A model generated the notes under the pieces. That model was not told the DNA's origin and ran no database searches. It saw nothing but the letters and a program-made list of their open reading frames with translations. Below, in pieces: positions 1 to 12,834 of a stretch of DNA of 64,000 bases (its first letter is position 1; the number at the start of each line of letters is the position of its first letter). Source of the stretch: Calliopsis andreniformis (lineage: Eukaryota > Arthropoda > Insecta > Hymenoptera > Andrenidae); the NCBI RefSeq assembly GCF_051401765.1, contig NC_135066.1, positions 20,935,001-20,999,000 on the forward strand, written 5' to 3'. A program made the position numbers and the translations under genes.

Positions 1-385
1 TTGAAATAAATGTATTGATAATTTAATTGATAATTCATTGCGTTTTATTTGTACTTTAGTAAGTGTTGAAAATGATTACCTTGTACTTCAATGCATTTAA
101 CAATGCTTCGTTCAATTTATTTCCGAAACATAATTTGATTTTCGCTTTACAAGTTTATTATGTATTCATTTCATTCATACGTTTCGTCCGTTCGAATTTT
201 CACACTAATACAATAACATGTGTTCAACATAAGCAGTACTAAGGATAACACCAAAATCATTATCAATGAAATGAAACCAAACGTATTTATGGATTATTGT
301 GTTCTTCTACAAGATAGTAAGTTCACCTTCATCACTATTTATGCTAAGTTATCCTTCGCTGAACGGTAGTATTTCTTAAGATAAA
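1..385 (+). repeat. Internal fragment of a TACAGGGTG-ended mariner-like element
   Basis: This stretch matches 61436-61787 closely by eye, in the same order and orientation. Shared runs include AATGATTACCTTGTACTTCA and ACAAGTTTATT. In the downstream copy this segment lies inside an element with clear terminal inverted repeats (61147-62246). The left part of the present copy lies outside the window and similarity stops near 385, before the coding remnant of the other copy. No coding capacity is visible here. Confidence 0.75.
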
Positions 386-732
386 CGTTGAAATCTTGCG
401 CAAGGTTAGACAATCTTGTCAACAAAAAATTATTTATTTCTGACTAGCACAGATTCTGGCTATCTGGCTAACGTGATGCATATTTTGCAGCCATTCTGTA
501 ATTTTTCCTGCTGTAACGTCCCTAAAGCGATGCTACGTTGTCCATGAAAGGGCGGCTTTCCGATAAACGAAAGGTGGGGGTTCGTGTGGTGTGTGGTTAA
601 GGAGTTGAAATCCAAAGCTTAGATGTTTCTTAACAAAATTTAATTTATAAAAACTTATTCTAATCCTAACATTAATACAATAATTAATACCTGGTCTAAT
701 TTAGTTGAATATTGATAGAAGTATAAAATTGT

Positions 733-752
733 TATATATATATATATATAAT
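733..752. repeat. AT dinucleotide microsatellite
   Basis: An uninterrupted TA run lies inside the leader part of family-A LTR copy 1. The corresponding place in the 27461-28818 copy is not expanded, so the expansion is probably specific to this copy. Confidence 0.8.
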
Positions 753-1181
753 ATTTCGGTATCGCAATGGTATATATACGTCTACGCTTATTATGAGAGG
801 TTAGGTTAGATAATTAAGCTACCATTAATTGTTAATATACATATACATATATATTTCGCGGTTGAGGATCTTCTATACAGAGCGCAGGGTAAGTGTATCT
901 GTGTGTGTGTATGAGCAAAGGGTTTGATTTCGTATGCTCTGGTTGCTGCCAAAGTTATAGGTGACTATAACCGCGGAATGGTCTCAAGTCTTCGGGAAAC
1001 AATTAACTCTTGCTTGAATTGTCTAAGCATCTGTAAGCCTTTCGTTATCTAGGTTACATCAGTCGCTACCCTTGAGAAAATACTCTTCAGAAGCGGTCTT
1101 GATATCCGTCAGATTAGAAACGCCTTCTACCGCTTATTAACAAACGATTCGTCTGTTTTATGGTAAGTGCGAACTCTGGCC

Positions 1182-3921
1182 TTAACCCTTAAATGTAAAA
1201 TGATGCATACATGAATCGTCCAAAAAAGGTCGTCTAAAATCAAAAGACTGGTGCAAAATGAATTGTAGACTGAAAATATCTTATTAAAATTAATCAGTTT
1301 AAACTTCTAATAAGTCTTTTCATTCATTAAGAACCATTAAACCAATGTAAAATACGGTTAAACCGAAAAAATAATTTTTAGCGGTTTGAGCTACTTTGTT
1401 AATGTTTGAATAGAAATGAAATGCATAAAACAAACATAAACCTTACGTAAAAATACGTTTTTGCAAGCTAGCTTTGTACATACTAATATTGCATAAAAAA
1501 TAAAACTTCAAATATTATACTTGTCTAGCGGTATTCACAAATTAAGGCGATTCATATATACAACAGTGTGCATTCACGATACATGCTGCTTTTACCGTTT
1601 AATGGCTGAACAAAATTTCCGGCTACCAATAAACTTTTGTAATAAAAGAAAAGTATTTGAAACGGTATATTTCGAAAATGTATGTTTTGAATACATATAG
1701 TTTCTTTTATATTTTACGGAATTTGTTAGTGATTTTATGACCTCGTTAAAATTATAAAGATGTAGCCAATTTGGTCGTCCGGCGAAAGCATGTGGCCTAT
1801 GGCCCTTTATGCGTAATATTCTGCTCCGCGAACGGTGACGTGCAACCTTCATGTTTCAAGGAAAGCCGACGATCGTCAGTCAGTCGTGAGTCGTCAGTTG
1901 CAAGTTTGAAATTATAGAAAAGTGTATCAGCCGAGATCTGTTAAATATATCATAAAGAAATAGCATGTATTTTGGAACAAATTCCAACATCAAGTGAAGA
2001 TGAGGCCGAATCAGAGGATGAACAGTTGGAGATTGCAGCGAATGAGTCTGCTAAATACATACCGATCTCGGAGGAGGATTTACAAGACATTGTGAAGAGT
2101 AGCTTGCAACATGACCAGAATAATAGCTACTGGCAACTCCCTTTCAATTCTTTACATATTTCTTTGACTACGACCTTATAGATCACATCCGTATGGAAAC
2201 TATTTCTTACAGTGGATTAAAGGACTCCAGCAAAATAATAAATGTAAAAAGACGGATTTGTTGTGATATTTGGGTATTTTGATTTTTTCATCTGTTATAA
2301 AATGTCCAAACACACGTTTCTATTGGAACTCCACTATGGGCTCAGATTTAGTCAAAACGGCAATGTCGTTGAAGCAGTTCGAAAGTACTAAAACCTATTT
2401 ACACTTTAACGAAAACGCCACTTGCATAAATAACAAAACCAATAACAGATATGATAAACTCCATAAAGTAAGACCAATAATAACAGTCCTCAACAATAAC
2501 TTTGGAAAAATTCCAATGGAAGAACGATTATGTGTTGATGAACAGATCTGTGCCACGAAAGCTCGCTATCATCTAAAGCAGTATATGCCACAAGAACCCT
2601 ATAAATGGGGCTACAAACTTTTTATGCTTTGCGGAATATCTGGTTTTGCCTAGTAGTTCGAGATATACTCCGGAATGCAAAATAAACCATCGAAGCGCCA
2701 CACGCACGCAGTTGATTTGGGAGCAAGTGGCAATGTGGTTATTCGGCTATGCCGCCAAGTACCGATAGGAAAAAATCATAAACTATACTGCGACAGTTAC
2801 TACACATCGATACCACTCTTTGTTTAATTACAAAAACAGGGAATTCACTGTTTGGGAACCATAAGAAGAAATGGAATTCCCAACTGCAAACTTCCTCAAG
2901 AGAGAGAATTTCAAAAGAAACCAAGAGGCACAAGCGTGAAAATGGTCACCACTTTAGACGACGTAGAACTTTCTAATACTCTTTGGAAAGACAACAAAGT
3001 TATTAAAATGCTATCTACATACATTTGTGGACAAGAAATCTGAATCTTTAGTGAGAAGGTAAGATTTTAGAATTTTACACTTTCTTGAAAATATTGTAAT
3101 TATTGTTTATAATTAAATATGATCGACAAACGACGCAAATTGTGCAAATTAAATGTCCCGTGGAAATCAGAGATTACAACAAGCACATGTGTGGAGTGGA
3201 TTTAATGGATAGTTTCATAGGAAGGCACAAGATTACCCTAAAATCAAGAAAATGGTATATCCGGATCTTCTACCATCTTCTGGATATGGCCGTTATAAAC
3301 TCTTGGCTTTTATATAAGCTTTCGTGTCGAACAAACGGTGTTAATCCAAAAAACCAAACCGACTTTAGGTTTGAGTTGGCACAAACTATGTGTCAAATTG
3401 AACTTTCTGGTAAGCGTAGCAGGCCTTCCAATCATACGTCACCGTCGATGGCAAGACTGCATAAAGAGAAAAGAAGGCAACAATTGCACCTATTCCAACA
3501 ATTGACGTACGTTACGATGGTATGTGTCATTTCCCAGGAGTGGTAGAAAATAGATTACGCTGCAAGTTACCAAAATGTAGTTCTCAAACCTATATTCTAT
3601 GTTCGAAATGCAAAGTCGCGTTATGCATAAATAAGCATAGAAACTGTCTTCTATTTCTTTCACACTAAATAGAAGTTGTACTAATATTTAAATTAATTTA
3701 CGTTATTAAATAAGGTGTAGAATAAGGAGACTTTGTTTGTATAACAAATGAAAATAAAAAATTTACTAGAAGAAATTTTTCTTTCACTAGTTATTTTTGA
3801 CGTAAAGATGAGGTAAACAGGCAGTGATAGTAATACTAAGTAATGTACATGATAGTAGTACTAAATAATGTACATGATTTTTTTTTGTTTAAATTGGAGA
3901 TGTTGCGCATTTAAGGGTTAA
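1182..3921 (+). mobile_element. piggyBac-family DNA transposon with TTAA target duplications
   Basis: Target duplications TTAA lie at 1182-1185 and 3918-3921. The element proper (1186-3917, 2732 bp) starts CCCTTAAATG and ends CATTTAAGGG, a perfect 10-bp terminal inverted repeat beginning with CCC as is usual for piggyBac. The interior carries a recognisable but broken piggyBac transposase in the plus direction. It sits inside a family-A LTR: LTR sequence resumes immediately at both TTAA sites, so this insertion is younger than that LTR. Confidence 0.93.
1972..3668 (+). pseudogene. piggyBac transposase pseudogene (DDD triad and Cys-rich tail visible)
   Basis: This encodes a broken DDE/D transposase that would cut at TTAA. 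In order: an acidic N-terminus (SSEDEAESEDEQ, about 1978-2025); the core with first catalytic Asp in LCVDEQICATKAR (about 2530-2565); second Asp in LYCDSYYTS (about 2783-2810); third Asp in CGVDLMDSF (about 3190-3220); and a C-terminal cysteine/histidine domain (about 3510-3668) with paired Cys spacing and a final His/Cys. Breaks: no ATG at the acidic start (TTG at 1972), frameshift or stop at 2181-2270, tandem TAG stops after 2651, frame change near 2826, an AT-rich insertion of about 60 bp at 3043-3110 that looks intron-like (GTAAG at its start) but lacks an AG acceptor, and a frameshift near 3480. Total coding length is similar to functional family members, so it decayed in place without large deletion. 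Confidence 0.92.
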
Positions 3922-4382
3922 AGGAGCATCAATTATTTTAGTTGCTAGAACGATTGCCGCCTCTAGAAGAGCGGTCTCGATCCAATAGGGCTTAGTACAT
4001 CAGCTGCCTCCAAGATGTCGCTCACGCTGCACTTACTTAGAATCGGCTTACTGCACCTGTCATAGAGGTTACGCAAACCTAAGTCTGTGAAGGAGTATCG
4101 AATACTCTTGATCTCTGGAAAACGGTCGCTACCTCTAAAGGATCGGTCTCAATCTCTGGATGAGTACCTCAGCTGCCTCTCAGATCCTCGTGTTGTCGCA
4201 ACTCGATGCCAGATAGGAGTGTGAGCAAGACACACTCTTGCTGCTTTCGCAGTTCCTTATATACCCGCCAGTTAGAGTTCGCGCATGCGTAGTGTCTTAT
4301 TTTTTATTCTAATCGTGAATAAAAATGTACGAAATACGTTATATTTATATTAAAATATAATTGAAACCTATAATATATGACA

Positions 4383-4700
4383 TACAGGGTGTCTCAGCGA
4401 ACACTGTACAGTACGTTATTTCCTAAAGTATTAGAGATAAAAAGAAATTGTTTATACAGGATTGCATGGTTCGACGGGTCCAATTTATTAGCGAAGGCGA
4501 ATTTTTTGTAACATTGTTAGTACATGAGATATAATGGTCAAGTTTGGTTTTTTAAATGGAACTATATATTTTTTTACACATCAGTTGGTAGTGTGTTTCA
4601 AGACGAATCTAGCGACATCTAATTTATATACTTTTTTAAATTAATTTTCGAGATATTGCGCCTACAAATTTAGTGATTTGTTTCTAAATACTTGTTCTAT
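4383..4700 (+). mobile_element. End fragment of a TACAGGGTG-type non-autonomous element
   Basis: It starts TACAGGGTGTCTCAGCGAAC and matches the reverse complement of the right part of 50593-51113 over about 300 bp, including the block around AGTGTGTTTCAAGACGAATC. Only one terminus is visible. It abuts and truncates the family-A LTR. Confidence 0.65.
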
Positions 4701-7230
4701 ATTATTATAGATATAATAATACTTTTTATAATAAAAATGTTTTATTTCAAATATATCTTCATTTCTACGATCAAACAATAATTTTGAGATGATCGTAACA
4801 ATTTGATTGTCCACTAAGTTGTCATTTCAACCATGTATGGATAACAATTTATACATACTTGTGAATAGCATTATTTTACACAATTATGAACTACACTAAT
4901 ACAAAATTATAACGTAAAAGCTAACTTTATATGTAGATGAAAAGGGACACTGTAAACTGAATACAGAAATGAGTTAAAGGCAACTTTTTATAAAGCTAGA
5001 CATACTGTATTTGTATATACGTACATGTGATCAGTACCACACTTAGCATCGAGTAAACGGGGTACTTGTACCAGCTTTTGTGCTCAAGAGGCCTCGCACT
5101 TACTGTTAGTTATTTCCACATTTAAGAAAAAGAGAATGAAATTGTAATAACCAAGGCATCCAAGTTTTGAACTATGTTATTCTTGTAGTAGATTCAAATT
5201 AAAAATTGAATCGACAGAATTGGGACGTGCCATAAAATGTAGTTTCTTGAAAAATGTACATAGTTATACAGTATTATATCATCTTTTTGTCCGAACTAGG
5301 TAAACTAGTTGTCCCGAGCTTCGCAATCTCTAGAGGTAACTATGCGTGTTACACAAGTTTCAGTGAATTTAATATTTAAAGGGTTAATCGTTATTTTTAA
5401 GCAGACTCACAAAGATTAAAATGTTCTGTGATAAAAATGCTAAATGACCTGCAGAAATAATTTCTAACATTTAAATGAATGTAAATACCTATTCAAGACA
5501 CACAAAGTGAAAGTGACCTTAAGCATACTACTATTATTATTATTATGAATATCACTATTATCATTAAGAGATGGACCCAATAAGAATTACAGTAATATAC
5601 AAAAAGAAGAAGAAGCATATTAAACATAATATTAATACATCATGCTTGTTTATAATTACTTATCTACAGACAAACGATTTTGTTTTTACTTTTCTACTTA
5701 TTACTCTTAATACACGGTAGAAAAGGTATCCTAAGCTAAATTCATGTTGACGTAACACATTCTGGATGAAGCCTCTGGTCTTTTAAAATGTGTAAAAAAT
5801 GAAAATAGTCAATTTTCTATGTCAATTTAAGAGATATCAAACTCAAATCGCTTCAAATGATTGCTTTTACGTAGACACAATTCAATTTTCTAGAGTTAAA
5901 TCCTAATGGCCGGGTCCACTAACTTGCGATGTTGTCACTTCTCTAGCTCGTGAATGATGCTTCTCTCGCGCGACGCACGAGTGTTAACGAATTATCTATA
6001 AATACTTTGTCCTGGATCTTCACAGGTCGTTGCTTATTCCCATATATTATTAAATATTTTGTAAAAGCAGTTTTTAATTTAAAATAAACGTATTTCCCTG
6101 GTATGTACATATGTACACAGAAGTTTAACTAATTGTGAAAACTCTTGTTGTGTACATTTCTTCTTTGGCTTACCTCATGTATAATTACGATATTTAACTA
6201 TGGTACAATTTCCCAATTTTCATAGAACATTTAACATATTTTCAAAATTCAAGCGTATGAGTTTAGTAATCCATGATGTACAAATTCGTTAATCGCCAAA
6301 ATCTTTGCTCGTACATGAGACATTCATTTTCATGAGGAAGCATACAGTTTATTATTTGTAATCATATACAAATAATGTTCTTTCACTTAAATTCCACTTC
6401 AGCTACTAAAACTCATTCAACATAAAGTAATTAATTAATTAATCTACAACTTGTGATCTAAGTCTCTTGTTCATGTGCCTAAAATTTTGAAACGAAGTGT
6501 TAGTAACCAGTAACTGCTTGTTACTAACAATAAGAAAATAAAGTTGGAGGCAGAATATATCATTTCAAGGACCAAATCAATGTAATTAGGCATATATTGG
6601 GAAACGTTTAATACGATGAGCGTGGTTGATTTCTATAATCTCATTATGACTGATTAACACTTTGATAATCGATAGAACCATAGCGCAAAATTAGAGGAGG
6701 CACGCTTAGTTAAACCACAATTGGAATACAAAAGTGCTTGGAAAAGATAGGTAATCCCTTCGACACTATCGGAACAACATAAGCATGCTTTGATTAATGC
6801 AAATCAAGAGCAGTATGTAACATAATTGTTAATGGAATATTAAGGACAGCTCTCTACCTTCCTTCTTCACTCTACAAAACTTGCTGAAAAGTCTTTGAAC
6901 AAAGAGATAGTAGTGTTGATTATTATTAATATTTATTTATGTTTTACTTGTCTGACGTATCCACAATTATTTCTTTTTAAGTAGTAATTACAATGTTAAG
7001 AGTGTTCTCAAACTTTTTTGCTCAAAAATATGAACACGTTTTCAATTTATCGAAGTACTTTTTTAAGTGATTGAATATAGGGAATCTTTCCCTTCTATTT
7101 TTCTTCTGTACATAAACGTTTTCTTCTTTGTTAGTCTTACTAAGCTATATCAATGGTGCCATTTTTAAACTACTACATATCATACTTCCCATGATATAGG
7201 CGCCAATTCTTTAACCAATTCTTGAAAGTT
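4701..7230. other. AT-rich stretch with no recognised gene
   Basis: I see no plausible coding region, RNA gene or paired element termini here. A short ATT-type microsatellite lies near 5529-5546. The sequence may be ordinary non-coding DNA or old unrecognised repeats. Confidence 0.5.
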
Positions 7231-8440
7231 ATGATCGCTAAAGGGGACCTAACGTTGGTCCGAATTGGGTGAGAAGGTGGGTTAATCAAAAGAAATCGTA
7301 CGCCTTTAATTCCTTTTGTCTGTCCTGATAAGGGCTGAAGGGGGTTGAAGTTCTTATCCTTGGCCTTCAGGTGGTGACTCGTCCGTCGGCAGTCCTAACA
7401 TCTCTGACGCCTAGAACAAAAATTTGCGGAACCACACCGTCTAAGTACAAATAACACACTAAATTCGTCTGGCCCGTCGTAGTCGTCCAGGCTACGAGCA
7501 GTCATGGGAGGAGGACGCAATACCTCGCTGTATAGAGCAAGATAGTTCAGCGATTTGTATTACCGACAGTTCTTTGCAGTGAAGAATGTCGGCTGACGAG
7601 CGTATAGAGAGAAAGTGGCCTCTTCTCTGCATTCTATGCCTTGTTAGGCGGACTGCCTCGAACGAAGCGCAGTAAAAACTGTGCTTCGTGAGCCGGGAGG
7701 ACCACGTTTACTAGCTAGGCCAGCCCCGGTGGCCGATAACGGCGACCTCTCTCGCTTATTCCTTACAACGCAGCGTCTACCCCACACGTGTGCATCTATT
7801 CCTTACGCGGGGTTTTTTTTTTGTGGACGCGAGAGTAGAGTTGTACTGCGAAGGAGTAAATTCTGCCTCACGATAAGTGTATCTTGCGAGTGCGCCGTTA
7901 ATCAATGGTTATCCAAAGAGTGGTCCCTGATGCTCCTAAACCGAATAGTAACTGCCAGGAATCAAAGTAACTTATTGATTCTGCTTGGTTTTTCTGGCCT
8001 GCCACGAAAAATCGCGTCTCTTTATAACGCGATGTGCTTCCTCTAGAGCATGTGCAATGTCTGGTGTTCACCTAAAATGAAATATACAGAGCGCTAAAGA
8101 CAGAGAAGGCAGCATCTGTAATCGACTAAGAAACCTTGAGTTTAGGTTCGACAAGTGTCTCACGGTCTTGCGTAAGCACGGAATACTCATTAGCCGCTTT
8201 GATGTTCCTACCTGACGTCGGACCTGAAATTTGAACAGCTAATACAGGTCGTTCACCCGGTCGACTGCAACTGTAATAACCGAAAAGAGTCATACGTGGT
8301 TCTTGCTGTATCTATTATGAGCGCAACGGAATTTCCTACCGAGGACACCTTCGGTAGGTTACATATGGTAACTGACAACTATTTTCACGGACGAAATAAA
8401 GGCTCGATATAGCGCGGCTTTTAAACAAAATTAATGTATT
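7231..8440. other. GC-richer island, unclassified, possibly LTR-derived
   Basis: This is noticeably richer in G+C and CpG than its surroundings. Open frames occur by composition (for example 7681-8046 plus) but lack recognisable motifs, a convincing ATG or domain structure. The local style (GTGGACGCGAG near 7829, T-run, CpG-rich leader) resembles the family-B LTR leader at 17940-18230, so a decayed LTR or retrotransposon leader is my best guess. A host promoter or CpG-rich region is the alternative. Confidence 0.3.
8335..8358. other. Short perfect hairpin
   Basis: CCTACCGA (8335-8342) and TCGGTAGG (8351-8358) pair perfectly around an 8-base loop. There is no T-run or neighbouring gene to assign a function. 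Confidence 0.45.
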
Positions 8441-10129
8441 ACTATAAATAGCTTTATAACCTAACGCAAAAGGTAAATTTAAGTAATCGGTAATCTAAAA
8501 GGAAAATTTGTTAAAAAAAACAAAAACATCGTTCTAATGAAATCTCATACAAAAATCCAAATTGTGACAATTGATAAGAAATGGCAATTTAAAATCATTT
8601 TTTAAACTATAACCTTGGGTTTTACACTAAATTATTATTCAAACTTTTGTCTCTGTGGTCAAGAATAAGCCAATATACATACACATAGTAAGTATATCAT
8701 GTGGTATCAATATTTTTCATTTCCCTCATTAGATATACTTCCTCCTCACAATTTCTTTCTGATAGCATCTCTATGGTTACTTTTACGCGACCAAAAATGT
8801 GATTCGCTATGAAAATGAAGATTTAAATACGTATTTGATTACTCGAAGGAAGATACCTGTCTTTTCACTAACGACAAAAAAAAATAAGAAGACAATGTTT
8901 CAGATATCTACGTATGAGACAATGGAAAACAATTTAGGGTTTGGCACAAATATACATAAAATTTGTAGCTAAACACAGTAAACTGAATAAAAATTGGCAA
9001 TACCCTATTGCCTTCTTATTTATGAGATCATTACTAACTTTATATTATCCAGAGCGAGAGAATCTTACTTGCTTGTATCGTCATTTATCTTCGATGGGAC
9101 CAAACTAAACTATTATAAGCGTACATAACTTGAATTCAGATGCACATCTCTCGCTGTAAATAAAAAATTGTTGAAAATTAATATGAAAAATTTTTTTACT
9201 TAACATACTTATTGAATAAGAGCAATTTTCCCAGGTAGGTAGTATCTCGAATTTGTTTTAATTAGCTTTATATACATTTTTAAGATAATATCGATAATCG
9301 ATAGCAGTTCTGTCGATTTTTATTCAACCGCAGCACTCGACAATCCTCGCAATTGGCTTCGGGATGGACAAATAATTTGTGAAGAGTTAAGTATCTCGTT
9401 AAATTTTCTGCATTGCAACTTCACGGTCTTTATTGATATCGAAAGTCAATTTTCAAAGTGCATTAGAAAGCAAACTCGAGCTATCGTCGTCTGAGAAAGT
9501 TTCTACTCGAAGGCAATCAAGACATGATGTTAACCCAGCTGAACTAATCAAAATTTGTTACGAGAATCAAACTGAAATTTGGTACTTCTTTTGGAAAATT
9601 TAAAGTTGTCTCAATTGGTTGATTATTAACTTTGTGAAGCTGGTTCATAGTTTGTTAGATTGATAATTAATTTCGCAGCGGTATGTTTTGTAACTTCTTT
9701 TTTTAAGTATGAATAATTTATTAATAATTTAATAATTTATTACTTATTAGTCTTAATAATTTATTGTTTTGGTCCATATTTTGATAGATAAATTGCTACT
9801 TATTCAAGTTCAATAAATAACTTGTTTAGAAAGATGTGGAAATCGTAAAGTTCGTTTCTAACCTAATACTTTGATGTGTTTTAAAAAATGGACTAGGCTG
9901 CATATATTGATTATGGGATGTGACGTAAGTAATGCGAAATCTTCGATTCTCAATTGAAAATAACAAAGGCAATTCCCAACTTTAATTGGAAAAACAAAGA
10001 AAGACACGTGAACGTGCGGCTAGAAACCGCTTGTCTGCATCGGACGTAAAGAGAATATGTTATGTTGGAACTCTGAATTACGGAGAAGGTGTTGATACGT
10101 TAATTTTGTCTGACTTGTTAGAAAGGAAG
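8441..10129. other. AT-rich stretch with no recognised gene
   Basis: No supported coding or RNA gene. AT-rich iterations of the type AATAATTTATT occur around 9712-9765. Confidence 0.5.
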
Positions 10130-10280
10130 TAAGGGCCAATGCACACGAGCAATATTTTGACGCACGACTTCATTGCGATCATTTGTTTTCCTTTGTTTTC
10201 CCAGTTACAAATGACGAAGACAGATATATGATCGCAACGAGATAGTGCGTCTAAATATCGCTCGTGTGCAACGAGCCTAA
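10130..10280. mobile_element. 151-bp foldback MITE
   Basis: Two arms pair over about 40 bp: GCACACGAGCAATATTTTGA near 10141 and its imperfect complement ending in ATCGCTCGTGTGC near 10269. The outer ends are TAAGGGCC and GAGCCTAA. The spacer is short and has no coding. The palindrome and its size suit a miniature inverted-repeat element. I could not define a clean target duplication. Confidence 0.65.
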
Positions 10281-10437
10281 AAGTTACTTCTTCACTGTCG
10301 TTAATACATAGTATATTCAACCTTTTCATGTTTAACTTATTACTCGTATCATTGGAAGAATTCGAAGACAATTAAAGCTTAGATTTTGCAGGGTTGAAGC
10401 CCGTTAGAAATTTTTACTTGTGATTGTAGGTCTTAAC

Positions 10438-10520
10438 TCATCGAATTCGGATATTTTAAAGTTACAGTGACCTATAAGTTTCTTCACAAAGGATTATTTC
10501 ATTTACATGTTCAAGTACTC
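10438..10520 (+). repeat. Dispersed repeat shared with 57018-57100
   Basis: The block around GATATTTTAAAGTTACAGTGAC followed by TATAAGTTT reappears with scattered substitutions at 57018-57100 in the same orientation. Neither copy shows termini. Confidence 0.5.
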
Positions 10521-12803
10521 AAGGTATTTGACACTTCCCTGCAAGGAAATTTAGATTTTGCATTTTCAAAGTATATTTTGAGTAATAAAGATTATCTTTT
10601 TAACGTGAAAGTGAAAATTGTAACACTGTTCCCATAGTAACAATATTTATTCCTTTATACTGTTTTACAAATATAAATGCTAATATAATCACAATAATTA
10701 ACTTCATAAACCAAAAAATCAAACGGTAAGAAGAATATATTTTGGGCACTAGACAAGTGACGTGACAGAAATCTTGAAAGATGAGAACTTCAGCGTCTTG
10801 CAGGACCACTATTTGTTGTTATTATTTATTTATATTAGGTGGCATTTTCCACTTGATGTTTCAATTTATTACGTTATGTTTTTGACCAATCTATACATAC
10901 GTACTGTGAGATACTGTAAGATACTATTCGTACCAATATATCTATTTCGTTCAACAATACGATCTTTTAATTAGAAAAGAGGAAAAACAGCCATTCCTTT
11001 AGTGCATTCAAATATTCAACTTAAATTTGACCATTCGTTCATAATACTAAACAGCTAAAATCTTTCAGGCATGTCTTTGAAACCGTTATTGTTTAAAATA
11101 AGACACTCGTTGAGGGTACTGTTCATGCGTCGATACATACATAATAAATGTGTACATTTGGGCAGCAGGAACAATACGAATATGGGTCTGCAGGTCGCAT
11201 ACGTCAATGCTCTCCGTCGACTTAATATCAGTACTGAGTATTTAAATCTTTTTTTCTAAAAATATATGAATTAATATGCTTTATTAATCTCTTACATGAG
11301 ATTGCATGTATGTGTAGTTTTTATGCATAATTATTCATGCATAATTATAAAAAATACAATGGAAACACTTGGGAGTAGATATTATATAAGAAAATCTCTG
11401 TATCTTATCTTTGATTTGTTTGAATATATCTTAAATCAATAAATTTATAAAATAAAGCACAATTATTTTGTTTTTGTTTATTTGGCGTTCGAGTTTTCCT
11501 GATGGGCAGAATTGTAATATGTACATACGTATATGTATGTGTCAACAGTGTGACCAGACTTTCAATTGCTGATGGTAATATGACCAAATTGGTTGAGATA
11601 TACCATCAACGCTTCTAACGGCAAGTTGTTGAACTATTTTTCTGTCAAAACGGGTACACAAGAAATATTACGCTTTACGCCTTCAAGAAGTGTTAAATTG
11701 AGGAAAATCGCATTTCCACGATATTGTGCTAATTCAAGAAAGGGTGGTCTGGTGTACTATGAGTGAAAAAACCATTAAATCGTGAGATATTTACAAAAAT
11801 GTCACTTCGGCAGCTATTTGGCTAGTTTACATCGTCTGTTTCATGCTTACAGTGTATAATTTTACATTTTTCTCAACGTATAGTGTTTATTGGAGTTTAA
11901 ACGGATCAGACCACGCCGTGGTGAAGTCTACCCGTAGGTTCTGTACCCGCGAAAAATTCATTTATGCAAGTGTCAAGACGTAAAGCATAATTTGCAAAAC
12001 CGTTTGTCTCTCTCGCTCATCGCGTATACGTGTATGATTTTCTTTGCTTATGTTAGTGTACATACACAGCTAAAAACACAAGGAGTCTGCCCCCTTAAGA
12101 GTTGATTATTTTTGTTCTTCTGGTACTGTAATCTTGGATACGAACCTAAGATAAATCGTCAGAACGTCTTCAAAAATATATAGAGGTGGATTTACCCCAA
12201 TTATATTGAATTATGCTAAATATTACAATCAGTCGATATAGAAATCTCAGATCTAGGACACGTCGGCTGCATTTAGACTCCAAATGATAAATTATAACTG
12301 TTATTTTATAACGATAAGATCACACTGAGTTCAAATACAGAGTTTCAAGAATCGGCATTGCGAAGACTGAAGTAATAAAACAAATATTTAGAAAGACTTT
12401 AACACTTTGCAAATTAAAGATTTGAATTTTTGAAAATGTCGGAGAATTGAAAATTTGGGAACTTAGATTCACTCATGCTTACTAAATAATAGTAGAGTCC
12501 CTGAGTGATCTCATCTTCAAACTACTCCGGGTTAAAACATTCATATCTTCATTAAGTGGAAGTGTCTCTAAATGTATAATCACAAATACATATTACTGAT
12601 GTCTAAAGAAACTAATGCGAGTTATCGTTACTACTATTTCCAATAAGTCGATGAAAACAAGCAGTGAACTTAGAATTATGGAATAGTCATGAAAATGACT
12701 TCATTTGAATCCAATTTAAAAATTTTAGAATTAAATGGGTCTTAAAATGCGAGAAAAGTGTTTCAGATCAGAAAAATAGTTGTGACCGTTTATAACACAC
12801 TCT

Positions 12804-12834
<31 letters not shown>

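Larger units (their letters stand above)
512..4382 (-). mobile_element. Family-A LTR (copy 1, truncated) split by a piggyBac element
   Basis: The minus-sense LTR begins on the plus strand at TGTAACG (512). It matches the reverse complement of the complete copy at 27461-28818: the leader block near 515-1180, then the promoter block at 3922-4380 after removal of the piggyBac insert (1182-3921). A TATA box (reverse of TTATATACCC, 4257-4266) and the palindromic GCGCATGCGT (4281-4290) are retained. The other LTR end is missing because a TACAGGGTG element starts at 4383. No internal retrotransposon coding is present, so this is a solo or truncated LTR. Confidence 0.7.

Noticed and set aside
5525..5550. 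ATT iterations as a CRISPR-like or regulatory repeat
   Set aside because: Simple microsatellite. No spacers or dyads, and the window is eukaryotic in character.
7681..8046. 121-codon plus-strand open frame
   Set aside because: Starts with GTG, no domain, GC-rich composition explains its length. Treated as unclassified island.
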